Origin: Apostichopus japonicus
Taxonomy: Eukaryota > Echinodermata > Holothuroidea > Aspidochirotida > Stichopodidae
Assembly (NCBI RefSeq): GCF_037975245.1
Contig: NC_092579.1
Span: 15,074,178 to 15,138,177, forward strand
DNA: 64,000 bases
Direction: 5' to 3'
In this document: positions 1 to 64,000 of the stretch, piece by piece
How positions within the stretch are numbered: the stretch's first letter is position 1
How the letters are laid out: each line of letters begins with the position of its first letter
The notes under the pieces: generated by a model
Databases searched by the model: none
What the model was told of the DNA's origin: nothing
Seen by the model: only the letters and a program-made list of their open reading frames with translations
Position numbers and translations under genes: made by a program

Positions 1-311
1 ACAAATTATGTATATTATTTGTATTTTATGTATTTTATATTTATGTGTATATATATATATATATATACATATATTTGCCCTTGTTTATTTCCATTTCATT
101 TAACAAAGTCTTTTCAAAGTATCTCTTTTGAATTCCGGCTTCGCAATAGAGATCTCTATAGAGTAAGGCATTATTTGTCACAAACAGAATTAGCATTGTT
201 CGTATGGTATAGGTAATAACTGTATCTCGTTTTGTTTACTTAGTATACTAAGATCTAAATTTACTGTATGTATATATACATATATATATATATATAAATT
301 GAAATCATAAT

Positions 312-563
<252 letters not shown>

Positions 564-1374
564 GTGGCGCTACTTTTACTTACTTAAAGTTACCAACTGC
601 TATGTCTAGATGTTCAGATTGTGTGCAGATTAGGAATAGGCCTACACAAAACTTCATTTCTTGCTCATTTATTTAGTGCAAGCTGTCAGTGAGCACATTA
701 GTTCATTCCTCTTGACACAATATTTCCTTCATGGGGTTAGTGAGTAGCGGTGTACCTAAAATTGTTTGTGTGTGGTAGGGGGAGGGAGGTAGGGTAAGTT
801 TAAAAATATTTTACTCATGTCATTTACATGTCTTTACACAGTACAGTTCTCATACAGGCGCCCTCTGTTTAAACGCTGGACATCCTCATTTTATTCTTGT
901 GGAGTTTGGTTTAGTGATCAATAAAAACCTATTGAAACATGTTACATATGGTTACATAAAAGCAAAAATGGTGTATGTAGAATATATGTCATTTTTTTAG
1001 TTGTCAAGGCTAGTAGTGATGTAGTATGGTCAGTAATCTGACTTATCAGACCACCTTGGTCTTGTGTTTGTATACTTTTATTCTTTTGTCTTCAGTTCCT
1101 AATATGTTCTCGTCCAATGCGGTCAATATATTACGTGCAAATTTACCTATTGGAGTTCTCTCATAATTTGTGTTATACCCATGCTGTAACATCATTAAGA
1201 TATTACCAAGATATTACACTGGCGACGAGGATCGAGGTTACCCATCATTCTCAACTGACTTATTATGTTATAAATCTCCCTACCTTGACGTAATGGGCCA
1301 ACTGTCTGTCCGGTAGCAAATGTCAACCAAATAGAATCAGTGTAACATTTTCTGACAAATAACTTCTCGATCTC
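564..1374. other. Intergenic stretch without recognised features
   Basis: No coding or RNA gene seen. Contains a purine-rich GTAGGGGGAGGGAGGTAGGG run (775-794). Confidence 0.6.
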
Positions 1375-1648
1375 TCCAAATAGGAAGCCACTAAATACTA
1401 GCCCCTACAGCGGGTCGGACCATTTCGAGTGCCCTCGGAACTCGGTTTCGGGTGCAACTGTGCTCGGCGCTCTCGGTTCCCGAATTACGTTATTGCGTAC
1501 CCGCACTATACACGTGAAATGTACGACATGTGCATCTACGTAGTTATGCAAGACTGTGACGTCAGGTGAGATCATTCTCGCTCGGGTACCTTATACCGAT
1601 GAACCGAACCGCTACGCGTTTTAGTATTTAGTGGCTTCCCTCCAAATA
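1375..1648. mobile_element. hAT-type MITE, 258 bp, with 8-bp target duplication
   Basis: Terminal inverted repeats GGAAGCCACTAAATACTA (from 1383) and its complement TAGTATTTAGTGGCTTCC (to 1639) are perfect over 18 bases. They are flanked by a direct 8-bp duplication TCCAAATA (1375-1382 and 1641-1648). The 8-bp duplication is the hAT signature. The interior is CpG-rich and non-coding, so it is a non-autonomous element. It carries one TGACGTCA site. Confidence 0.85.
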
Positions 1649-3868
1649 CGTCTCAAGGAAATCGAGAGTCACTATCCAAGGGGAGGAAAAATGCTGTTGA
1701 AACCCGCCCTCTAAAATATATAGTTCATTGTGCAAATTGACTAGACATGAAATCCTACTTTGATTAATGGATACGAAGAGTCTTCCACTTTAACCCACAA
1801 TTCCGGTCATAAACAGTCTTCGAATATGAGAAAAGTTAGATCATCGGAAAGATGACACTTTAACTAGAAAACGTGGTTATGCAAATCATAGTCTGCAATT
1901 GATTTCAAATATTGAGACAAGACATAGGCTATGACACAATATCTTTATAGCAAAATGTTTATTGAAATGTTTAAAATTTACGGAAATGAGTGTATGTAGA
2001 ACTTTCTAACATGCTTCTAATCTTGTAACTTTAGTACACGTACTGACTGACATAGAAAATACAAATAGATCAAATAAAATATGAAAAAGTGATTTGTGTA
2101 TATAGTGAAAGAAATGCTTGTAACATAAGAACAGTGGCGTTTGACCACACCAAACACAATATACGTATTTTGACGTCATAAAGGTGAACAGCGCCGTCAG
2201 CATCAAAAGAGCCAACAACCTCGAAGAAGACAACAACATTTAAGGAGGCAACAACATCGATGGGAGGAGACAACGGCATCACAGGAGACAACATAAAACA
2301 GCAGACAATATGAAAGTCAACAACATAATACATTCCCTTTCGGCGTTCCATATATAACCTGATAACTAGATCGTGATCGAGAGCCACATTTGAGATTGTG
2401 ACTGTAATGAACTTACCATTTAATTAGGGGAACTTTTCAGATTTGAAGTTCACAAGCAGTTACATTAATTTTTTTTTCCATCTAGGTTAGTTGGAGATCA
2501 TCCCAGCTGTCTGCTCAATTTGTTAATGAAACCATCATCGTTGAAGAGCTGTTAAAAACATCTGCCGTAAATGTCATACAAATGACTTGCACTGTTAATG
2601 GGTGACCTTCCAAAGCCGGAATGTATATGACGTCACACTATCGTGGCACTCGAAGAGCTTTCGAATAGTTTTACTGACTGTACATACAATGCGGAGAGAT
2701 GGAAGACGATACGATGGATTAGTACACTTAGTTGCCCACAGCCCTATGGATACCCACAACTCGATCGTGGTTCATGGTGAATTTCGGCAAGGGAGGTTGA
2801 AGACGAGAGGGTGTATCGAGAATTCAAGGAACACTAAAATACAACATTGCTCTTGGAGGAAACTGGTTCAGTCGCCCGAATATTTGCATTCAGCCGGGGA
2901 GGAATGACCGCTGTTACGGGTGTACACCCATCCCCATCCTTTCAGCCCGACAAGAAATCAATGTTATTTAATTTTGAACAAGTTTTTTTTGCACAATCAT
3001 AGACCTAATTTATAGTCTAAATATTCCCCAAAAGAGACACTTTGGCGTCTAAACCCTTCTTATCTCTGGGAAGGACCACCAGACCTCTTCCAGTCGACTC
3101 ATTGTTAGGAGTCTGGGGTACCTCCTTGGCCGTCCTACGAGAAATGAAAATATTAGACGAAACTAGACATATATTACGTGGCTCTAAATTACGTCTATAA
3201 TTAGGTGTACACTAAAGGTTGTACTAACAACTGCTTTTAATTTTTATGTGGGAATGGAAATAGGGGAAAAGGTTTACACCTTACACCCCCCCCCCCTGGA
3301 CCCGAGCATGTACTTTGCCCCTTTATGAAACATAAATGTTATTTAATGAAAGTCACATGATTCGCTTAGCATCGGAAGAATACTGAAAACGAAGCAAGAT
3401 GCAAAAGTTGTTACCGATCATTATCGTTTCATTGAATTTAACGCAATTTACCCACTCAATTTTGGCGAAGTCAGCCATCATACGCATATTGATTGCTTTA
3501 AATGTTCTTGAAAGTAAAGTGACTCGATGTCCTGCAGTGCAGACCAATAATAACAATAGGCACGGTTTGCCAAAGACGTGAAATGCTGAGGTAAAGTTCC
3601 CAAAATGTATCGTTCAGAAATTGCAGAAATAATATTTATGTCACGCTGTTCTGCTTTTCGTGACCGCAAGGAAACCTATCAGTAATCGTTTCTGAGACTT
3701 TCAAATACAGCCATTGATAACTTTATCGTTATACGGCTGTTTCCAAATATAGAAGAGCCCCATCTATAATGTCATGTGTCTTGATTCATGGCAGTAAAAC
3801 ATTCAATGGCATACTTGAATACGGGCTGTGAGATAACATGTGGATAGTGTATCAATTAATATAAACTG
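1649..3868. other. Intergenic stretch; degenerate GACAACAACAT repeat
   Basis: No gene recognised. Around 2210-2330 there is a degenerate tandem array of 14-20-bp units of the form GGAGRCAACAACATC. Two TGACGTCA palindromes lie at 2171 and 2628. Confidence 0.5.
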
Positions 3869-4292
3869 CACGGGTATGGCAAGCCATGTGGGACAAACAC
3901 CGCATAATATATCCGCGTATTAATTCGAATATATACGCGTATTAGTTGTACATGTGTAAAGTTTCGCTTTTTGAAGCGATCTCGCGAACCCGCCAAAACA
4001 TTTATCGTTGGTATATGTAGGCCTACACAGCAAGAGCGGAATTGTTTTTTCGTGTATATTCTAATTAATCCGTGCATATATTGGATTTAATCTCCATATA
4101 TATTCGAACTGATACGTGTAGATATTCGAATTAATACGTAGATATATTCGAATTAATACGCGGATATATTTAAGCCATATGATTGGCTCATAATATATAC
4201 GCGTATATATTCCAATTAATACGCGTATAAATTCCAATTAATACGCGGATATATTATGCAGTGTTTGTCCCATATGGCTTGCCATACACGGG
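3869..4292. mobile_element. 412-bp MITE with long inverted termini
   Basis: Starts TATGGCAAGCCATGTGGGAC (3875) and ends in the inverted counterpart GGCTTGCCATA (4286). Imperfect inversion extends about 80 bases inward. A direct CACGGG (3869-3874 and 4287-4292) flanks it. The interior is a run of degenerate units resembling TATATTCGAATTAATACGCG. No open reading frame. Superfamily not assigned: a 6-bp duplication is not diagnostic. Confidence 0.75.
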
Positions 4293-4951
4293 ACCTAACA
4301 CCGCACAAATATGACCACACGCTCACCATCCCAATGTAAGCGGCTGCCGGGAACGTACCACAATAGCAAAGGTTGTTTGGGGTTTCCCCCAGTTTATCTC
4401 GATTGACAAATTTGCGAAACAATTTTAAAGTGGGGTTTTAGACAGAATCCCTTTCCCTCTATGAAACCTGCCAAGTATTACTCAAAAAAGATTGTATTTA
4501 ATAATCAAAGCTGAGGCACCCCCTCCCCCTCCCCAATTCCGTTAGGTTAATTAGCATGTTACAAGAGGATTAGCTTCGATTATCGATATATCTTCACTGT
4601 TCATATTAGGTATTATGTCATTCACGGGTTGAGAGAAATGAAAATAAAAATAACATTTCAAGGGGCTCTTCTTCACACTCCCCCCCCCCCCGTGAAAGAG
4701 GCTCTTGTGTAAATGACGTTAACCAAGATCCATTCATGCTCCACAAACCTACTGCTACACCCCCCCCCCCCCTCCAATTTCCGCCCTCCAGAATACGGAC
4801 AATTAAGCGCACCAGTGCAGGTACGTTAACCGAGAATGGAAGGTGTGTGTAATGGATGACGTTGGGATGTCAGTGGGGGATAGAATGGGTAGTCACCTAA
4901 CCGTTTTCACAGAGGGAAATAAGAATAGTGAGAGGCGTGTGGCCGCCGCTT

Positions 4952-4988
4952 TTATCAGAACCCCACTCCGGGAGAGGGGTTCTGATAA
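4952..4988. repeat. Strong perfect hairpin
   Basis: TTATCAGAACCCC (4952-4964) and GGGGTTCTGATAA (4976-4988) are exact inverted repeats of 13 bases. The 11-base loop ACTCCGGGAGA can itself pair (CTCC/GGAG). It may be a tiny folded-back repeat; no transcript context is visible. Confidence 0.85.
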
Positions 4989-6406
4989 TTGAATTCATAA
5001 CCCTTGTCTAGAACAGACCGAAGAAACTGTCTGGCCGTTTCAAAAAATACTGTTCACTATTCCTTACGAAAAAATTATGAAGAGACTTTTAAGTTCTACG
5101 GTTACAGGCTTGTTATTACTGAGAAAGGTGTAAGTCATAAATCATTACACAAATCAAGTTCAATTGGAAATAAACTAACCGAGCTTGCAGGAGTAATTTC
5201 ATTTTGTTATGTAACTTAACCACTATGTAACTCAACGACTATTTAAAGTTACATCCGAGAGACGGTCGTGTAGAGGGGGTGGTGGCGGGGCTTGGATGGC
5301 GGGGGTTGTACAATTATTGTAGTGAGATATAACTTGACTATATCCCACTGAAAAAAAGGCGAAGGTACCTATCTTTCCAGGCTCAGGTAAGTAAACAACC
5401 CCTCATCACCGCTATTTTGGGCGTGCCTGTGTGTCGGGGAGGGGGGTGGGGGAGGTCTGGAGTCAGACCGATATGCAAAATTTACCGCCTTTGTCGGTAT
5501 CATGCTCTCGTTAAAGTCGTTATTGCTGTGACAATTATTGGGGGACCATTCCCCGGTGTCGCCACCCCTTCCCCCTCCGCCTCTGTAGCCGGTGTCTGGA
5601 GTACTATCCCTTTTAATTTTGTTGATCGCTGCAATTAGTTGTGGCTATGACGTCATAACAGTACAAAACCACAGTGATCATCTTACACCAAACTGTGCAT
5701 TATATATAGCAGAATGATATTCTCCACACCTCTGACGGATCTGGGTCTGTATGCATACGGTACTATGTATTAAATGTACAGTGACGCGTTTCACAATTAA
5801 ATTACTTCCAGTCTCTTATACATTAATGCTGACATGTGTTACAATATTTATATTACACCAGTTGTAACAACTAACCACGCCGGCCAGTGATATACTTATA
5901 GCCTCGAGTGTTCGTCAGTGTCTATCGAGCTCTAGTCCCGGAGAATCCATGCCGCACTACCATTTATGGGGAGTGCATATGCCTTTATGTGTGGTCACAA
6001 TATTGAGGAGAATTTCCTCGCCGCACTGTCTCTCACGCTATCCTACCGGTATATTGCCTATATTTAGGCAAAGTTTGTACGCCATCAGATCTTTCTTAGA
6101 TTTGTTTCCGTTTTGCCAAGTTTCTTAACGATTCTTCGAGACTTCGACCAAAATAATAGTGGGCACCCATTTCATCTATGAAAATGCAAATGACATGTCA
6201 AGTGAGAAATATCTTCGAAAGTTAGTTCTTAATGTTCTCCCAACCCTTTCATCCAGGTTCCATATTAATTGCACCCTACCTATACTCCTTCCCATTGGAC
6301 TTGTACAGATATATATGTCGATACGTCTATATGCTTTTCGTACAGTCGCAGGAAATCTTTCACATACCGCACATGCTTGACATTCCTCGTAGTCGTACCG
6401 GCTTCG
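4989..6406. other. Distal upstream region of Mhc
   Basis: No gene recognised. CpG content is normal. Contains TGACGTCA (5648-5655) and MEF2-consensus matches TTATATATAG (5700-5709) and CTATATTTAG (6058-6067). Confidence 0.4.
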
Positions 6407-6550
6407 TGACGTCAGATTGAACCTGCGCTCTTGTCTCTATGTTTATTCAGTTTTATTTGACGGATGTAAACGTTGATTGGCTACAAGCAGTACGTAGAGG
6501 TTAATTCATTCGCCTGATTGGTGAAAAGTAAGAATAAGAAAGACTCGTCG
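6407..6550 (+). promoter_or_regulatory. Candidate main Mhc promoter
   Basis: Seen: a perfect CRE palindrome TGACGTCA (6407-6414), two inverted CCAAT boxes (GATTGGCT 6475-6482, GATTGGTG 6516-6523) and normal CpG content, followed within about 60-200 bases by two strong splice donors. Two matches to the MEF2 consensus YTAWWWWTAR lie upstream (5700-5709 and 6058-6067), but such sites are common in AT-rich DNA. No clear TATA box. That this drives Mhc is inferred from position and composition only; the true start could be elsewhere in 5.8-10.2 kb. Confidence 0.35.
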
Positions 6551-6551
6551 A

Positions 6552-6719
6552 TTTGTTCTATGGGAATCGATTACCCTGGAATACCAGCAAAGGTCACCAG
6601 AGAAAGAAGTAAGTAAAACTGAGTCCAGGATTAGATTCACCGTTGTCACTGATTGCTTGGTCTGCTTTCGGGATACAACTGGATTGCTGCAGTTTCGCAG
6701 AAGTCTCCTAACAACAAAA
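6552..6719 (+). other. Mhc: Candidate non-coding first exon of Mhc
   Basis: The stretch ends at a strong donor (ACAACAAAA followed by GTAAGTCATG at 6720). An alternative strong donor GTAAGTAAA lies at 6609. The start is not determinable from sequence; 6552 is a guess. AGGTCACCA lies at 6591-6599. The next good acceptor leads into the ATG exon. Heavy chain genes commonly have one or more untranslated 5' exons, so the arrangement is expected, but no open frame supports it. Confidence 0.35.
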
Positions 6720-9700
6720 GTAAGTCATGTTTTAATGCTTTCTTAGCTCGAGCCATAAATTTCTTCAAATCTATAATATAGTTTCCGTTTAATTGCATCT
6801 AGTGTGTTCTCGCTACAAATTATATCGTTTTCATCTACAGTTTCTCGTTTCCAATACAACCAAAAATTCCACTTATGGGGTCATTTTCTCCCTTTAACAT
6901 AGGATGTATGCTCGTATATTATGTACATAATCACGTGTTCTATCTACGCCGTGTTGAAGCATATAATTAACATCACAGTTGGGTTGCTACTTAATTTACG
7001 TTATTGCAACCAGATTTGTCATTATTCAAAATTGATAAATAGATTTTACGATATTATGTTGGAACAGTGTTTCCCTATAAACGTAATGTTTATTTCTTAA
7101 TAAACAATTGAGGTTATAATTTTGATTTGATGTTTAAATTTTTACTCGTTACCGTGATCGTGTTGACAGTTTGTGAATGAGACAAATATATTTTGGACTC
7201 ATTTACTTAGATAAACTGGCAAAGGAATTGTCTATGGCGTTCAAAGTTTTATTTGTTCTTGCGGAAAGATAAAAACAATAATGTTGTTGCTGAAATTGAT
7301 TCGTTTAAGTATTTCTTGTTTCGATTTAGATGTAGGCTTGATGCTAGACAGATATTGCTGCTGTGCGCATATGTGTCCTATGCAACTCTATTATGCTGGG
7401 TTACATTGCTATAAATATACAACCTATATTTTTCACATATCGAGTTATACATAGGGTCCTTTTTATGTGTAATTATGATCTTTGTTTTCTGGTTTCACCC
7501 CCCGCTCAGTGTAGTATCTCACACACATATTACAGTAGCAGGCCTACACATTTACCACCAGGATTAATTATCCTTTAGGTAGACAACTACTTGGCTGATA
7601 TATTATTATATGGTTTAAGTTAATCAGGTGTATGTTATTGGGTTAATTAGACTTTCTATTAATATCCTACAATTATCGTCAACTAGCCTATGTATTTCAT
7701 ATTGGTTATAAACATATAAATGTTTGCCATAACTGTCCAGAACTCGGACTCTGGATGTAAGTGTGTCGGGTGAAGGGATTCGGACTCTGGATGTACGTGT
7801 GTTGGGAAGGGAAGGGGTGGGGGTAGGTTGGGGAAAGTCTGCATGTGTTTCGATCAGTAATATAGTAGACTCAGACCACCGACATATGCTGACGAAAATT
7901 CTCATTTCCATATTCCCATGTGGGCCAGCAGGCACTTGGGGTGGGGTGTAGGTCTGAGGAAGTGTGTACTGGTATGGCTGTACATTGTGATACAGCAGCC
8001 TGTTGTTCTTGGATTTCATGCCTTAAAACTGATTTAGTTGTAGGGTTAGGTTACTATTCACTTCAGACGGTTGAGTTAATGGTACAGGACCCGCTCAAGA
8101 AGAGGGTATGTGATGTCTCACAATTACTCTGGGGAAGGGAGGATAAGGGGTTGGAAAGGTAGGAAGGTGCACAACATAGGCCGCGAGCAATCATCGATGC
8201 GAGAGCTCGATACACCTCTCAGAGGTTTGACAAACGGAAGGACAATTTCCGTGTGTTTCTGAAGTATGTGAGACTGGATATATAACTTGGAACTAAATCC
8301 ATCACTGTGAGATCGTGGGCCCCATTGAGCCCGTCATCATGTAACAGCATGTTACTATATGAAATGACTGAGGGGCCAGAAGGTTCAGTGAGCCGGTCGC
8401 CATGGAACTTTTGACGTCACGAAATGATCTGCTATTTCTAGTACCATTGGTACTGATTGATTAACAACGGTACCTGGATTCTTCAACATTCCATTACGTC
8501 GGAACATCCGTTTGTGACGTCATGTAAATGAAGGCATGGCGTTGCAATTAAATATCATCCTTATGAATATTTATCTTTTGAGAAGATTAAGCAGGGAGAC
8601 ATCTGCTAAGGGTTATCGTTCCTTGCAACTACTAAAGCATTTGGCTAAAATCCCTACTATTAGCTTGCTAGCTCCTTTTATCATCCATCGATGAAATTAT
8701 TATAGGTCTAAATATTCTTATCAATATTTTGCTATTTTTTGTTGAGAACCTATAATCATCCCCGGACCGTCGAAGCTGTGGGAACTACGTTGCTGGGTGG
8801 CAGAATTTCACAAAGGGACTTTTAATTGCAACTGAATTCAACAACAACCACTCAGAAAAATGCAAAGTCTTTGGGAAGGAGCTGGCTTGGTCACATTTCC
8901 CTTGCCTTGTAATATTACAACTATGCTACCACGATCACTTCGAATTCCACAGCGCGAAATCTTTACGACTTTGGAAGAAGTTGAACCTACTGTCTCTGAA
9001 TGAAACGTTTTACTGTGCAACCTGACAAGCAAATCAATTATGAAAACAAGACATCACTACCGCATAGGGGTAGCAAAATGGAACCAGTTGTTTGTTTTGG
9101 GGTTGGACAAACTTTATTTTGGGGGAGGTTGCCCCAAAAGTCATAGTCATAATGCATGCTAGCCGACAAACTTTGCCTAACGAGTTACATTTATGGAATA
9201 GCGTAGGACTAAGCTAACTGTTATACTGTGCTTTGTTCGTCGTTTTGGTTACGTCTAAGACAAACAGTAGCATGGACACTGCGAAGTTCGGACACCTAAG
9301 CCTTAAAACACCCACCACTATAACTTCCTTTTATTGACAAATATGTAAGTACATACTTGCACACGGGTCATTTTGTAGAGAAAATAACCGTAGCTTTGTA
9401 GTTTTTTGTGAAATTAGGTTGTCATGGTGAAATCGTGTATTTCTTAGGTGTGTCCGAACTTCGCAATACTGACTATACTGACAAGTGACTTATGAACCAA
9501 AATGTATGACTGTATAGGCTCAAGTTAGACTATCTTATATCTGGAAGTTAATGTGAAGTTATTAGTCTTTCTTGCAAATCGTCCTTGTATAAGTTAGCCT
9601 ACCAGTGTCTGTACTACCAGGGTAACATAGCCTACTTAAAATAAGTCACATTGTGCATTTGTAAGCCTTAGTTAGGCCTAAACAAAGTAATAATGATACC

Positions 9701-10226
9701 AGTGCCAACGGTACTATAAACAATCACATAATCATGAGGTATTCTTTTCTCCACAGGATATATACAAAACCCCAAGTGTCCTCAATGCCTCTATTGACAA
9801 CAGTTCACTTTCCAAATATGACTGAAATAAATGCATTAGTAGATTTCTTGACCTTTTCATTTCATCTCATTACATTACTAAGGCTGTAGGTTGGGCTGAA
9901 TAATGTCACACAGTAGCATTAACCCAGGTGTCAAAGTGGCACGAGATGCAGAAAATCAGTGGAAATATAGCATATATACTTATATAGTCGTTTTTGCACT
10001 CATATAGCAGGCATGCACTTGGTAATAATGTTTAAATGGAGTGGATTGGCGGGGGGAGGGGTGGGGGAGAGGTGCTGGGAATGGAGAAAACTGAATGATT
10101 CTAAAGCTGTCAACATGCAGTATAACTGCTTTGTTTACATTGATACAAACATTAATATAAAGATCTAACATTCACAGACAAAAAAAATTCTCAAGTCATA
10201 TAGTATTATTGCCTTCTCTCTCCCAG
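6720..10226. other. Putative first intron / upstream region
   Basis: If the 6.6-kb exon is real, this is intron 1. It retains CpG up to about 9.2 kb and then becomes CpG-poor. Holds two TGACGTCA sites (8412-8419, 8515-8522), a short direct repeat CGGACTCTGGATGTA (7746 and 7786) and the 184-bp inverted-repeat element at 9281-9464. No open reading frame convinced me. Confidence 0.45.
9281..9464. mobile_element. Short inverted-repeat element (MITE-like)
   Basis: GCGAAGTTCGGACACCTAAG (9281-9300) is inverted as CTTAGGTGTGTCCGAACTTC followed by GC (9443-9464), with a 2-base gap. The 140-base interior is non-coding. No clear target duplication is visible, so the superfamily is unknown. Confidence 0.6.
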
Positions 10227-10296
10227 ACTTGCTCCTCTTCTTCCAATCTCTCGGTTCTATTCTCATCTGGTCGAAGATCCTCTGTAAGTCGCCATC
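10227..10296 (+). other. Mhc: Probable 5' UTR part of first coding exon
   Basis: A pyrimidine-rich tract ending in CTCTCTCCCAG (10226) is the best splice acceptor upstream of the start codon, giving a 70-nt leader segment in the ATG exon. The context of the start codon, GCCATCATGG, is favourable. Confidence 0.5.

Positions 10297-64000
<53,704 letters not shown>

Noticed and set aside
7624-8019. 131-codon open frame on the minus strand upstream of the gene
   Set aside because: Low-complexity, proline/threonine runs from a local direct repeat; no recognisable domain or codon pattern.

Overview
The window is animal genomic DNA. It is AT-rich, has long introns, and carries a single large gene on the + strand: a muscle (class II) myosin heavy chain. 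I could place 34 coding exons between 10297 and 64000. They join in phase without a stop into about 1510 residues, roughly three quarters of a heavy chain of about 1940 residues. The last quarter of the rod and the 3' UTR lie beyond the window. The sarcomeric-type motor, the one-gene layout, long CpG-poor introns and a 28-nt exon just before the P-loop (also known from vertebrate MYH genes) suggest an invertebrate deuterostome. I think an echinoderm is most likely, perhaps a sea cucumber, but the species is a guess.

Layout. 1-6400: intergenic DNA with normal CpG content, a tRNA-derived SINE beside a long (TA)n tract, a 258-bp hAT-type MITE, a 412-bp MITE built of TATATTCGAATTAATACG-like units, a strong hairpin, and seven perfect TGACGTCA palindromes between 1.5 and 8.6 kb. 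6400-6720: candidate promoter and non-coding first exon. 10297-44908: motor domain and lever arm. 45199-64000: S2 and the first two thirds of the rod. Intron CpG content is very low throughout the gene body.

Most interesting region. The 8.2-kb intron between rod exons 26 and 27 holds a sharply bounded CpG-rich block of about 1 kb (about 56190-57190; 35 CpG in 56161-57060 against 1 in the preceding 900 bases). At its 3' end is a 56-codon open reading frame (57019-57186) that starts with ATG, is serine-rich and basic, and ends at a phase-0 donor that fits exon 27 (residue 1104 onward). This is the architecture of the insect myosin rod protein and of molluscan catchin/myorod: a headless rod made from an internal promoter of the Mhc gene with its own short non-helical N-terminus. 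I do not know of such a product described in a deuterostome, so this is the main candidate for something new.

Other points: a second, phase-compatible loop-2 exon (39766-39818) resembles exon 16 and could give two actin-binding-loop isoforms. The start of exon 12 with its splice acceptor is present in three tandem copies (34459-34830), only the last of which leads into a complete exon.

How the parts work together: the long transcript would give the two-headed motor heavy chain, the internal promoter would give a rod-only product sharing the same C-terminal exons, and loop-2 exon choice could tune actin affinity. The last two are inferences from sequence alone.
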